A DNA stretch of 64,000 nucleotides from Impatiens glandulifera (GCF_907164915.1 NC_061864.1:4981389-5045388), one strand, 5' to 3'; counted from the stretch's first letter, positions 25,708 through 37,127 are shown. Made by a program: numbers and translations. The notes: generated from the letters alone by a model not told the origin.

Positions 25708-28045
25708 ATGTCGAACTCTAAGGGTGGGGAAGATCAGGGTAATGCGCCAGTAAGGAGGATAAGAAACCGTCCAGGAATGCATGGTGAGAATTCCTAATCA
25801 AGTGCTGTTTATGTTTCAAAAGTTTTATAATTTGTTCCTTGATTTGTTTTTTTTTTTTTCAGATCCAGATGCTGAGGTAATTGCTTTGTTACCTGAAATT
25901 CTGTTAGATATTGCGACTCATGTCTGCACTGTGTGTAATGAAGACTTCCAGCGCGTACAAAATCTAAGGTTTCACATGAGAACACATAACTTGCCGTTGC
26001 CGGAGTTCCAGGAGCCGTCGCACAGGGGAGGACGCGAGGGAAAAGTCTACATTTGTCCCGAGCCCAGTTGCAAACATCACGACCCCAAACAAGCTTTGGG
26101 CGATATCACGGCAATAAAGAAGCATTATGCCAGAAAACACAGCAAAGAGAAGAATTGGAAGTGTCCAAAATGCTTCAAGAAATACGCAGTGGAGTCAGAT
26201 TTAAAGGCTCATGTTAAGATCTGCGATGGATCATCTTCTTCTGCTCCCCGCACTCCGTCGCCACCTCCGTCGCCGTCGTCGCCGCCGTCGCAGACGCAAA
26301 CGCCGCCGCCGCCGCAAAGGAGGCAAAGGCAGAGGCAGACGCAGCAGCCGCAGACACAAACGCAGCCACCTCCGCAAAGGAGACAAAGGCAGAGGCAGAG
26401 GCAGACGCAGCCGCAGACACAAACACAGCCACCTCCGCAAAGGAGGCAAAGGCAGAGGCAGCCGCAGCCGCAGCCGCAGACTTCTTATGATCTGCGCTCT
26501 AGAGCTAACTCTATCTCCGGTAACTATGTTTAATTACTTGAAAAATAAAAACATAACGCCTTAAACAAAAAGCTCTTACATATCTTTTATATAATTATTC
26601 GTTGCAGAAGCCGCGCCGGAACCAACAATCTTTGAACTTCCACCACCATCACCGCCGCCATCACCACTGCCGCCATCACCGCCATCACCACTACCATCAC
26701 CGTCATCACCACCACCGTCACCGCCGCCACAACCTGAAACCCTCTTATATCCTGCTCCATCAAATGTTGTTTGGATGAACAGGACAATTGATGGAGCAAT
26801 TCCCACCACAATTTCTACCTTATCCTTTAACAGTTTATTGTCAGAAATGACATTTTTCCATTCCCAGCCGCCTGAGACAATTCCTGTATACGACAATTCT
26901 CAGAGAATCCCTTTTTCCAAATCTTCTCCCCGTCCTATGAAACTGAAACTAGTAACGGGATTGTGTTACCTTCCCAATCCTAATAAAGAGGAAACAGGTG
27001 GGGAGGATGCCCATTTTGTTTGTGAAAATGCAATCGGTGTAGCTGATGGTGTCGAGGAATGGGATAAATATGGGGTCGATTCAGGGGAATTTGCCCGAGA
27101 AGTGATGTTTCGATGTGTTGCTGCAATTCGAGAAGAGCCTAAGGGTTGTATAGATACAACAAGAGTTCTCCAAAAGGCTCATGCTTTGCTGCAAGCTGAA
27201 GGGTCTTCCACAGTTTGCATAATAGCACTGACCGAGCGTGTAAGTAGTAATTAATCTAAACCATGGACAGTTTCTTTAGAAAGATTTGATTTTGATTATG
27301 GGTTTGGGGGTTTGGGTTTGATCGATCATTTGTTTGTATGTAGGGTCTTCATGCCGTAAACTTGGGAGACAGTGGTTTCATGGTGATTAGAGATGAATGC
27401 GCTGTTTTCAAATCTCCAGCTCAACAACATGCTTTCAACCGTACATATCATTTAGCAGCCATTGGGAATGGTGCTGATCTTCCTAGCTCTGCCCAGGTTA
27501 ATTAGTTTTTGTTTGTTTGTTTGTTGCATTAATTAATTTCTTTTCATAATTTTTATATAACTTTTTTTGGGTATATTTTTTTCAGGTGTTTTCTGTTCCT
27601 GTTATCCCGGGAGACGTTATAATTGCTGGCAGCGATGGGCTGTTTGATAATTTGTACAGCAATGAGATAACCTCTGCTGCTGTGAATGCCATTCGAGCTG
27701 GGTTGGATCCTGAAGCCACCGCTCAAAAGATTGCAGCTTCTGCAAGACAGAGTGGAGATGATAAGATGAGATCAACTCCATTCTCAACAGCTGCCCAAAA
27801 TGCCGGTTTTCGTTATTCTGGGGGCAAGCTCGATGACATCACTGTCCTGGTTTCTTTTGTTAAGGTAGATCAAATTGAAACATATATATTTCTTTAAATT
27901 ATTCCATTGATTTAATTAGCTATATAGTCATCAAACAAATTAACATGATCAGACTGACTTACTTATCTGGCTTGCTTGCTTGCTGTTCCTTTCCTTTGAA
28001 TTGCAGGAGAATGCTCCAACGCCATCACCATTTGGATACCGCTAA
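25708..28045 (+). CDS. IDD-like zinc finger fused to PP2C phosphatase, six exons
   Basis: Spliced CDS: 25708..25783, 25863..26519, 26608..27239, 27344..27496, 27586..27864, 28007..28045. All junctions are GT-AG, phases agree, total 611 aa. Residues 18-36 (RIRNRPGMHDPDAEVIALLP) match the start of INDETERMINATE-domain proteins. Three fingers follow: C47-C50-H63-H67, C90-C95-H113-H118 (CPEPSCKHHDP...LGDITAIKKH) and C126-C129-H142-C146. The usual fourth IDD finger is absent. Residues about 147-340 are a Pro/Gln/Arg then Pro/Ser linker. Residues about 355-598 are a PP2C of the plastid/mitochondrial SPP-like class: LVTGLCYLPNPNKEETGGED, DG at 391, NLGDSGF (D464), GSDGLFDNL (D523) and LDDITVLV (D589/D590). 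Metal-binding Asp residues are present, but the usual DGVGGW reads DGVEEW. The expected activity is Mn/Mg-dependent Ser/Thr dephosphorylation, perhaps DNA-targeted. Two separate transcripts cannot be excluded without RNA data. Confidence 0.8.
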
Positions 28046-28652
28046 AGACAAGAGCTAAAGACAAAGACAATTCTTGATAACTGTTTCTCATATTGTGTCA
28101 TGTGGTTGTATCTTGATTTCAATTAATAGGGTTTTGTCAATTTTATTTTGTTGTAAGAACTTTGTTTTGTTTTGTTTTTCTCTTTTTCTAAATTTATCTT
28201 ATAAATGTTCATTTATATTCAATAATTAGATTCACAATATAACTTTTCAATTAAATTAAATAGTTATCAACAAATTAATTTTAATAAATTTATTTTCTTA
28301 TTAAAATTGACTTGGGACTGATTCTAAAAATATATATATTTATATAAATATATATTTATTTTAACTTTAATATAGATTTTTTATTCTCTAAACATATTTG
28401 ATGTTAAATTCATTTTAACAATCTAAATTTAAAAATTAATATTATGTATAAACAATATATTACTTGTATTCAGATATTCAAGTTTGAAAATAGTTTAAGA
28501 TGGACTTAAATAATAATAATAATAATATATTTATTAATAAAATAAGTAAATAAAAATAGATTTTACAACATTTTATATGAATTAAAATAAAAATTATTTT
28601 AAAAAATTAAAAATGATGTAACATTTTTACAGTTTTTTTTTTTTGGTAGGCT

Positions 28653-29223
28653 TCACCCCATGGAAATTTGAGCAAATGACCCTAAAAAGAGACCTAAATG
28701 CATTTGGTGAGAGTGACTAATTTAAATAGCGCTGGTGACCCTCTTTTTTTTTCTGACGAAAATGCCCTTATTGCGTCACGCATCCTCAGGTTGCGTGACG
28801 CAATTTTTTAATTTTTTATTTTTTAAAAAATTTTAATTATGAAATTTTTTGGACGAAAATGCCATAGTTGCGTCACGCAACCCCGTTGCGTTACGCAACC
28901 GCGTCACGCAACCCCGTTGCGTTACGCAACCGCGTCACGCAACCCCGTTGCGTTACGCAACCGCGTCACGCAACCCCGTTGCGTTACGCAACCGCGTCAC
29001 GCAACCCCAGGTGCGTCACGCAACCGCGAGACGGAAAAAAAAAATTGAAAAAAAAATTTGAAAAAAAAAATCGGTTGCGTCACGCAACTGGAGTTGCGTT
29101 ACGAAAGGGTATAATTGTCATTAAAAAAAAAGAGGGTCACCAGCGCTATTTAATTTATTCACCCTCACTTTCCTTCATTCAGCCTATTTTTAGGGTCATA
29201 TGCTCAAATTCCCCTCACCCCAT
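28653..29223. mobile_element. Mutator-like MITE (553 bp) with 9-bp target duplication
   Basis: The element spans 28662-29214. TIRs of about 85 bases: the left starts GGAAATTTGAGCAAATGACC and runs to AATAGCGCTGGTGACCCTC; the right is the inverse, GAGGGTCACCAGCGCTATTT to GGGTCATATGCTCAAATTCCCC. It is flanked on both sides by the identical 9-mer TCACCCCAT (28653-28661 and 29215-29223), the target-site length of Mutator-like elements. It has no transposase and carries an internal GC-rich minisatellite. A smaller relative lies at 41,985-42,358. Confidence 0.88.
28869..29030. repeat. GC-rich minisatellite of palindromic 15-mers, 31-bp period
   Basis: GCGTCACG starts at 28870, 28901, 28932, 28963 and 28994, an exact 31-base period. 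Each unit contains GTTGCGTTACGCAAC, a perfect odd palindrome, plus a GCGTCACGCAACCCC half. Related single copies occur inside the same MITE at about 28,773-28,802 and 29,074-29,102. Open frames in all phases across it (RHATPLRY-type repeats) are a by-product of the repeat. Confidence 0.9.
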
Positions 29224-29336
29224 ACACAAATACGCCTTTGCTTATATAATGTCGATATTTCAGTGTACCGATATGATTTTTCATATGAAATTTTCAGGAT
29301 ATAATAAATAAAAATGTTCTATTATTTTACCTTTAT

Positions 29337-29531
29337 AGCTTGTTTGATGAGAGTTTTGTTTTATATATGAGAATTTTTTATTTATATTTGTATTCATCTA
29401 ATTATTTAATTTTACTTTTACAAAAATAAAAAATATATTATAATAATTTTAAAAAATCAAACAAATTATTTTTCTATTCAACAAATTTAAAGAAATCTTA
29501 TTCCAAATTACACATCATCAAACAAGCTCTT
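29337..29531. mobile_element. hAT-like MITE, about 195 bp
   Basis: The left end TAGCTTGTTTGATGAGAGTTTTG and the right end CACATCATCAAACAAGCTCTTA are inverted repeats. Same terminal motif family as the elements at 5.2 and 30.7 kb. Between 29,540 and 30,670 I see only AT-rich DNA. Confidence 0.6.
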
Positions 29532-30682
29532 ACTATATTTTTTTTTGACTAAATAGAAAAAATATAACCAAAATAAAAACAACTAATTCAACATGGTATG
29601 ATAATTTGTACTAGAGAAAAATAAATAAATAAATAAAATCATGTGTAAGAAAATAATAATAAATTATAAAAAATGGCCATATTCAAAATTTAAATATTTT
29701 TTTTACCATGGTCTGTTTTTAGTATTTTTTTTATTCCTTTAAATAATAATAGAAATTGGGGGAAGAAATAATGTAGCATCATGATAAAATTATTATGTTA
29801 TTTTTACTTAAAAAATAATATAAAATAATTTAATATATTATTTTTTCTTTTAAATTCCTTAACCATAATTTATTTTATTGGTTAGTTAAAAAAAGAAAGC
29901 AATTTAAAGATTTACATGTGTGCATTTATAATTGGATTCAGCAATATTAAATAAATTCATTCTCTTTTTTTAATTCTTTCCCAAATTATTTCTTTATTGA
30001 GATAATTTTTTTTCTATAAACATTTTTTTCTTTTAAATATGGCCTTTTTTAATTTATTATTTTTTAGTATAATTTTTTATTATTTTTATTTATATATATA
30101 TATATATATTTATCAAATATATTTTTAAATATATATATTTTATCATTTAATTTATTTATTCTTCCTATTATTACTTACAAAAATAAATTTTATTAATTAG
30201 TTATGAAACAATTTTAAAATTATATATTTTGAAATGGTTTAAAGATGAATTAAAAATGTTATATCTATGACTCACTAATAAAATAAGGAGAAATGATTGG
30301 AGAAGAAAAGTTGAGAAAAAGAATTTGAGAATGAATGTTGTGGCACAATTTGATTGACCGAAAAAATAAAAAAATAAATCTATTTTTTCTCACTTTTATC
30401 ATTTTTAATATGGTGAAACAAGGCTACTTCTATAGACGGATCAGGTGGAAACATTATTAGGTGGAGAGTTTGGCTGAGTCATTTCCTCCCACATTTCTCT
30501 TTCTCTATCACTCCTTTAAAAGAAGAGTGAACCACTTTGATATTTGAAGCACTGAATTCTGAGTTAGACTTCCTGTTTCTACAAGAATGAGGGATTGATG
30601 TCAGTCAGAGCAAGAGATTAAGTATTACAATTCATAATAAAAAAATTTGTGGCCACATCTTTTTTTATTTGCATGGGATCTC

Positions 30683-30985
30683 TAAGCTTTGTTTGAGGAA
30701 GTGGTTTTTTAGATTTTATCTGGGTTTTATCCAAAAAAAACCCTTGTTTGATAAAAAGTAGGAAAAAATTGGATTTTTAAATTTAAAGATTAATTTGTTC
30801 TTTGACTTTAGAAGATATGATGTATATGAGAGAATGATGATTTAGAAAGAGAAGATAAAATTATAGGGTAGTTTTGGTATTTAAATAATAAAATTATTTG
30901 ATTTGATGGTTGATAAGATGTTTGAGTTTTGGGATAAAAACTGAGTTTTATCCCAAAAAACCCCTTCATCAAACAAGGCCTAATT
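30683..30985. mobile_element. hAT-like MITE, about 300 bp
   Basis: The left end (GCTTTGTTTGAGGAAGTGGTTTTTT...TCTGGGTTTTATCC) is inverted at the right (GGGATAAAAACTGAGTTTTATCCC...CCTTCATCAAACAAGGCCT). The flanks TCTCTAAG (left) and ATTCTAAG (right) agree in six bases, compatible with a degraded 8-bp hAT target duplication. Confidence 0.65.
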
Positions 30986-31019
30986 CTAAGTGTGGGATTC
31001 ATGGTTTAAGTGTATTTTT

Positions 31020-31925
31020 ATAACCCAAGGGCTTTGGTACGTGGTATTAGCTATATAGGTATTAGTTGTAAGGGGTATGACTTGTATAGGGGTATTAAGA
31101 TGTATAAATTATATAGATTATTAATGTTTGGTTGGAATGATAAAAGAGGTATAAATTATATTGATCTTATAATTTTGTGTTTGGTTGGTGGTATAAAAAT
31201 ATAGTAAAAAAAATAAATGACTATTTAATCCTTATATTTATATAAATTATTTTAATATTTATTTTATTAATTATATTTAAAATAATAAAAATATATATTT
31301 AATTAACATATAAATAATAATGATATATGATAATATAATTATATATAATTTTGTAGATGTTAATTTCTATGATTAAATAAATATTTATCAATAATTAATT
31401 TATTAAATATATAATAACAAAATTACAAACAAATTAATGAACTTGAATTCTATTTTTTTTATTAAAATAAATAATACAAATGACAAGTTAAATATCGACT
31501 CAAAAATCAATTCGAAAACCATATTTAAATTCGAATTTATAAAATTTGATTCAAAAACAAAAAATAAAATTCAAATTTAATGAATTAGAATATTATTTCG
31601 AAGATAAATAAGAATTTATTTATTAATAGGTTAAGATGAAACCAAAATTTATTAAAACCAATTTATCATATTTAATTTAATTTAATTAAGAAGTCATATG
31701 AGATAAAAATAAATAAGAATAAAAGGGTTAAAAGGGGAAAGAAAAAATTATAATTTTTTATACTGACTCTTACCAGTTACAATTTTATACATTGTTTAGT
31801 GTACAAGTTATACCATTCAAAATACTATATATATATTTTTTTTTAACCAAACATCAATTAAAATTAACTGTAGATATTATTATTATATATCTACAGTTTT
31901 ATACATCTAACCAAACGAAGGCCAA
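31020..31925. mobile_element. Candidate AT-rich TIR element, about 900 bp
   Basis: The left part has repeated GGTATTA/GGGGTAT words (GCTTTGGTACGTGGTATTAG, AATGTTTGGTTGG) and the right end is CTACAGTTTTATACATCTAACCAAACGAAGG. The TTTGGTTG...CAACCAAA-type ends suggest a hAT- or PIF-like MITE, but the repeats are loose and no target duplication is clear. Confidence 0.35.
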
Positions 31926-32569
31926 ATGTATTACTGAGAATTCTACCCACTATATAGATCCACTTTTAAATTATATATTAATATTATTATTTATTCATTA
32001 AAATAACAATAATAAGTAGACAAATAACCTATAAAGGTAGTTAAGTGAAAAAAAAAATACTAAAAGACCAAAATTAGAAAGACTTCTAGTTACACAAAAC
32101 AATATGGACAAAATATAATTTGATGAAAGCATTGAAGAAACAAAAAGATTTAAAATTGGGAATGATGAGTGATAGTTGGCCCATCTTTCTATTTCTTTAC
32201 GACTATTTATTTTTTTAAATTTCTATCAACTTTTTTTTATTATATAATAATTAAATATTAATTCATCGAGTGTATCACATTATTAAATTAATTAATTAAA
32301 ATATTAAAAACAAAATTCTTTTTATATTTTTTTTTTATTATCATATATTAATACTTTTTAATTTTTATACAAAAAAAAAAAAAAAAAACACCTACTCAAA
32401 AACCAAAAACAAGTTCTAAACAAATTTATGTGCATGATAAAAAAAATATTTGTACTGAACAAAGAAAAATTATATGGATTATGATAAATAAAATAATTTA
32501 TATACAAAATCAAACAACAAAAATATTTTATAATGATTTAAAAAAACCAGTAGATAATCCAAAAAGAAT

Positions 32570-32573
<4 letters not shown>

Positions 32574-32660
<87 letters not shown>
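32574..32660. repeat. Long TA microsatellite
   Basis: About 43 TA dinucleotides. The surrounding region 31,930-33,170 is AT-rich and holds no recognised gene. Confidence 0.95.
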
Positions 32661-32663
<3 letters not shown>

Positions 32664-33173
32664 TAAAACTCACTTATAATTTTAAATTTGATTTTTTTTA
32701 ATAACACATATATTATGAGAAAATATTAGTTTATGCTAAATACTATTTTGTAACCTAAGTTAAAATTCTAAATTTGTGATAAAACTTTAAAAATCATTTT
32801 TTCTATAATTTGAATGGAAAGTTTACATAGATTAAAATCCTTTTTATTTTTGCAAAATGAACTGATTTGGTCAGTAAAAAATAATATATATGTGTTAAAA
32901 TAAATTAGTAAAATCTAAATTGAATCTAGAGGAATTAATTTATGATAAATGGTAATTTTTAAATTGTCTCAATTTAACCTATTTGTTATCCCATTTTGTA
33001 ATCCATATTATAATCCAGACAAATTTATAATATTTGACTTAAAAATAGTCTGGTTATAATTTATTTTCTTAAAAATGAAATGATTATAATCTATAAAATA
33101 ATATTATCTTAAATAAGAAAAAAAAATAATAAATTAATAATATCATTATTACATTATAACAATATATTCTAAT

Positions 33174-33634
33174 TAAGGTGACAATTTAAGGAAATTTCAT
33201 GTTGGCGGTTTTGGGTCGTCAGGTTAATAAGTTTAACGATTCTAACCTAAATCTGACTTGTTTAGTAATTCGGGTCAAAATCTCTAATCTGAATCTGACA
33301 TGTTTATTTGTGATTGACCTGAATTTGACATGTTTGACCCGTTTGATTCGATTTACCTAACTCAACTCGAACTAAACCCGATGTAATTAGTTCACATCTC
33401 TATTTCAAATTAAAATGACATAAATACAAAATAAAAATGAAGTTAAATCACAAATTCTCTTATAAAAAATTTACAAAAGAAAATTAGCGAGTGAATAAAA
33501 AATAATGACACAAAACTCAACACAAAAAAAAAACTTGTAAACAAGTTATTCGATCTACTTTGGGTAATGTCATGTCGATCCGATTTTGACCTGTTTATTA
33601 ATAAGATTAAACATGTTGATCTGATTTTAACAAA

Positions 33635-33667
<33 letters not shown>

Positions 33668-33735
33668 GACAATAAACTGATTTATTCATATTTGTTCGTT
33701 CGTGTTTTTGTGTCGTATTTAAAATTGACCTTACT
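33174..33735. mobile_element. Candidate hAT-like element (GGTGACAATT family)
   Basis: Starts TAAGGTGACAATTTAAGG and ends AAAATTGACCTTACTA, forming short imperfect inverted ends. The interior is rich in GGGTC, TGACCCG and CTCAACTCGAAC words typical of small plant hAT derivatives. No transposase was seen. Confidence 0.45.
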
Positions 33736-33903
33736 AATATATTATACCGGATTGGATTGTGGAGAGAAGATGTGGAAAGCATGGAGAAACATCAATCTAT
33801 TCACTTTTATAAGAGGTTAGGTGTCACTTTAAATTATTTTTACTTGAGAATCAATTAACTTTATTATTAATTTTACTTACTTTACAAGTCATCTTTACTT
33901 TGA

Positions 33904-33907
<4 letters not shown>

Positions 33908-33970
<63 letters not shown>
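33908..33970. repeat. TA microsatellite
   Basis: About 31 TA dinucleotides upstream of the DC1 fragment at 34.7 kb. Confidence 0.9.
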
Positions 33971-33974
<4 letters not shown>

Positions 33975-34246
33975 CAGAGATAAAAGAATCACAACAAATA
34001 GCCTTAAGTTTTTTCTTGTAAAAAATAATGTGTTACATTACAATTGATCACAGTTAATTTTTTTTATTTGGTATAAAATAATAATTCAAATTATTTTCAC
34101 AATCATTATTTTTATTATTAAATTGTTATAAATATCCATATTATTATATAGCAAATAAGAAAACTGGAAGTAAAAGAAAAAAGAAAAGAAAAGCATAAAC
34201 CCTCTTTCTCTCTCTATTGAATGAGTCCAGCCCTTAACTAGGCGAA

Positions 34247-34554
34247 AGGTATAAATAAGGAATGAGCCTACAACAGTATGTTGTCATTTCTTCAGATATA
34301 TGAAGTTCAGCTGTCTTATTTTTGCGGAATACATTTTCTGCACTCCCTTTGTTAAGTATAGTCAGATTGTGTTTTTCAAGTTCTCAGTTGTTCTGCTCAG
34401 CTTAACTACTTAAGAGATTTGTGGATTCCGAATGGGAAGTTCGTCGGAAATTCGGAATCCAGTATTCAATTTTTTTTTTGTCGCTTCTGTTGTGTTGTGT
34501 GGCATTACATCCAAGGGAATAATACATCTATCTCTCTTTGCCAGTAGAAATGGT
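34247..34554 (+). other. Promoter-like stretch and 40-codon open frame upstream of a DC1 fragment
   Basis: A TATAAATAAGG element at about 34,250 is followed about 180 bases later by ATG at 34,432, opening a 40-codon frame that starts MGSSSEIRNP and stops at 34,554. The EIRNP start faintly recalls the N-termini of subfamily II DC1 genes (MGEIQNP, MAETRNP), but the rest (FNFFFVASVVLCG) does not. The stretch 34,425-34,462 contains an 11-base inverted repeat (GGATTCCGAAT / ATTCGGAATCC). It may be a foreign promoter and leader now joined to the DC1 fragment; I do not claim a gene. Confidence 0.25.
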
Positions 34555-34727
34555 TGATTGCTAGTTTCATTCATAAACTGGGCATGCAAAACACTGAATC
34601 AGAACCCCTACTTATAAGTTCTGAGGCTTTACCGAGATTTGAAATCTCCTTCTGCTTGTAGTTAGTTAGTTTGTATAATTAGTAGATTTGTCTTTCTCTT
34701 CTATTGAAGATTATCGAGATCGAAATG

Positions 34728-35707
34728 CCATCCATTGTCACTGTTTAAGTGGGATTCATTTTATCCCTCTGACGATGGATCGAGAGAGCAGCCGTGTGAA
34801 GGCTGTTGGGGAAAGAGAGGGCGATGCATTGCATGTGGGGACGGATTAGAAGGCAATTATGTTTATCAGTGTTCGGAAGAGGACTGTCAAATCAAAGTTG
34901 ACATCAAATGCTCATTCCTTGCTCCAAAAACTTATGATTTTCACCAACATCCTCTTTTTCTTGTGAACGCCAGTTCCTTCAATTGCAGCCATTGTGAGTG
35001 CAAAGATTGCTCTCCAATGCTGAGATGTGTAGGTCATTGTGATTACAATGTCCATCTTCATTGTGTTCCTTCACTTCCTCAAACAGTTGTTCATAAACAT
35101 GTCCATCCACTCAAACTTGCTGATTATCCGATAAAACACTATGATATTGATCATGAGCCTGATGATGTAGAGTTGTATTGCGATGCCTGTGAGGAGCTTA
35201 GACCCTTGATTAATGATCCCACTTATTATTGTCATGAATGTCACTACGTTTCTCATGTTCGATGCGCCATTTCTGATGTAAGTCGTTGTTGCCTCCGATC
35301 AAATCATCTTTGATTTTCATGTTCTTACTACAATAGTAATAATACTAATAATAAGAATTGTGTTTCATCATTAGGAAGCCCTGCTTGAACTGGGTAAAGA
35401 CTTGCCATCTGTTTCCATTGACATAACAATGGACAATGGGAGCATATATACAATTTATGAAAACTGGGAGGGAGAAGTTGCATGAGAGTTTAATGCGTAA
35501 CAGCAAGGAGTTGGACAATCAGATAGAATCAGTTCAATCAAGACTGCAACAACTAATGTCGAAACTAGAAGAACTCGACCCAAAACAAGCCCGGACCACT
35601 CAATCATCTCTTGATCCTCCACCAGATGCTAATGGCAGTGGAAGAATTATTATATATGTTAGGTTACTCACCTATCCAGGCTGCTAATCAAATGAAAGGT
35701 GCACCTT
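34728..35707 (+). pseudogene. 5'-truncated DC1 gene copy (subfamily I), inverted relative to the 40-kb gene
   Basis: Homology begins inside the third module (HPLSLFKWDSFYPSDD) and runs through three DC1 modules to TCTGAT|GTAAGT at 35,277, an intron, and exon 2 from 35,375 (EALLELGKDLPSVS). About 220 N-terminal codons are absent. Exon 2 hits a TGA at about 35,485, after IYENWEGEVA, and the coiled-coil sequence continues in another frame (35,436-35,687: IESVQSRLQQLMSKLEEL). The same frame break exists in the 39.9-kb gene. Upstream residues (DSFYPSDDGSREQPCEGC) match the 13.4-kb gene, while downstream parts (HQHPLFLVNASSF, RCVGHCDYN) match the 39.9-kb gene. An expressed shorter protein is possible, but no start codon in frame is convincing. 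Confidence 0.75.
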
Positions 35708-36084
35708 AGATAGATTGAACTCAGCATTTTTTTTAACAACACTTAATTAATACGAGCTCGAACCATGGAGATCGAGATGTCCACCTTCTTTTAGCTGCTA
35801 GTCTAGAAGAAGGGATAAACTCAACCTTCTTTAAATTTAAAGGAGACTATGAAGGCTGATATTATAAATATTATTTTAATCAATTTAAATAAAATATTAA
35901 ATCATATAAAAATTTAATATTAAAAAAATGGGATAAAGATATTCAAGTAACCTCTTTTTTAGATAAATAAACTTTACCCCATATTTAAAAAAATATTTAA
36001 AAAAATACATGTGGCCAAATTTTCGGTTATTGTCGCTGAAATATTTATTGATCAATGCATCTCTTACCCTGGTTGAATTTAGGA

Positions 36085-36690
36085 CTGTAAATGAGTTGAG
36101 TCGAATTCAAACCAATATTTATTAACTCACTTCGAACAAGTTTATAAATTTGAGCCTGAGTTCAACTATTTACCTACAAGTTCGACTTGACACGGAAAAT
36201 TTAATCTAAATTTAAATTTTCAAATTTGAGCTCGAACTCAAACTAAAACTTATTTTCAAAATAAAAATATCAAACTTCTATACCTATTTTATGAAAGAAA
36301 TGGTTGAGTAACTTGAATTTAATAATTCTCAAATGAAATAATATGGGAAAAGTGTTTTTGAATAAGTGAAAAAAATGGTGAAAAAAGAAGAGATACTTGT
36401 AAATAAGTGAGATAAATGATGAAAATGAAATACTATTTGTGAAGAAGTGAAAGAAATTGTGAAAAATAAAGAATACAGATCGAATAAAATATAGTTTAAG
36501 ATTTTATATTTTAATAATAAAATAAATATAAAATATATTACATATTATCATGTTGAAAAAACTGGACAAACATCGATCAAATATTATATGAGCTCGAGTT
36601 TGACTCGAATATTAAACGAGTCAAGTCAAATTTGGTCAAATCAAGCTCAAGTGAAGAGGCTCAGTTTAACTCATATGTAGGAGTTGAATT
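36085..36690. mobile_element. hAT-like repeat element (same family as 19.9 kb)
   Basis: The ends GTAAATGAGTTGAGTCGA (left) and, inverted, CATATGAGTTAAACTGAGC (right) resemble each other. The interior contains AAATTTGAGCTCGAACTCAA and aligns with 19,921-20,130. No transposase. Between it and the preceding DC1 fragment (35,708-36,080) I see no gene. Confidence 0.5.
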
Positions 36691-37127
36691 GAAATAGTGC
36701 AATTCAATTATAAAAGACAAATTTCGGCCATTAATGAGAATAAAAAAAGAGCTTAAAGCATAAAGACAAATGAAACAACTTCTTTTCATTTTGGATCAGA
36801 ATCGTGAAATGAAAGATTTGTCTGATATCATGAAGACTTAAAATACCAAAAATTGCATTTACAATACATTAAAGAATTTGAAGTAATACATCACCTCCAA
36901 AAAATGATTAATCAAATCAGAGTTAAATTTGTGCTAGTTGAGATAAATAGATATATACTAACTATCGGAGTAAGCCTTCTAGCTTTTGTAACGAGGGATG
37001 TTGATTTCGTCGATTATGAGAAAATAATCAAGCTCTATCATGTGAAGATCGAAGTCGTGGCCAACTCAAAAGGGAGGTGACTTTGTCGGAGCGGCGATGA
37101 CAATGGTCGTCTGCCCCTCGATTTTTA

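Noticed and set aside
26211..26564. Overlapping frames on both strands in the Pro/Gln linker of the zinc finger-PP2C gene
   Set aside because: They arise from the GC-rich repeat in exon 2; only the frame that continues the fingers and splices into the PP2C makes sense.
28870..29020. CRISPR-like regular spacing
   Set aside because: The repeat units are contiguous without unique spacers, inside a plant MITE; there is no CRISPR array in a plant nuclear locus.
28839..29311. Three overlapping frames with RHATPLRY/VTQPRC repeats
   Set aside because: Direct result of a 31-bp minisatellite inside a MITE. The period is not a multiple of three, so all frames read the repeat in turn; no start context or family.
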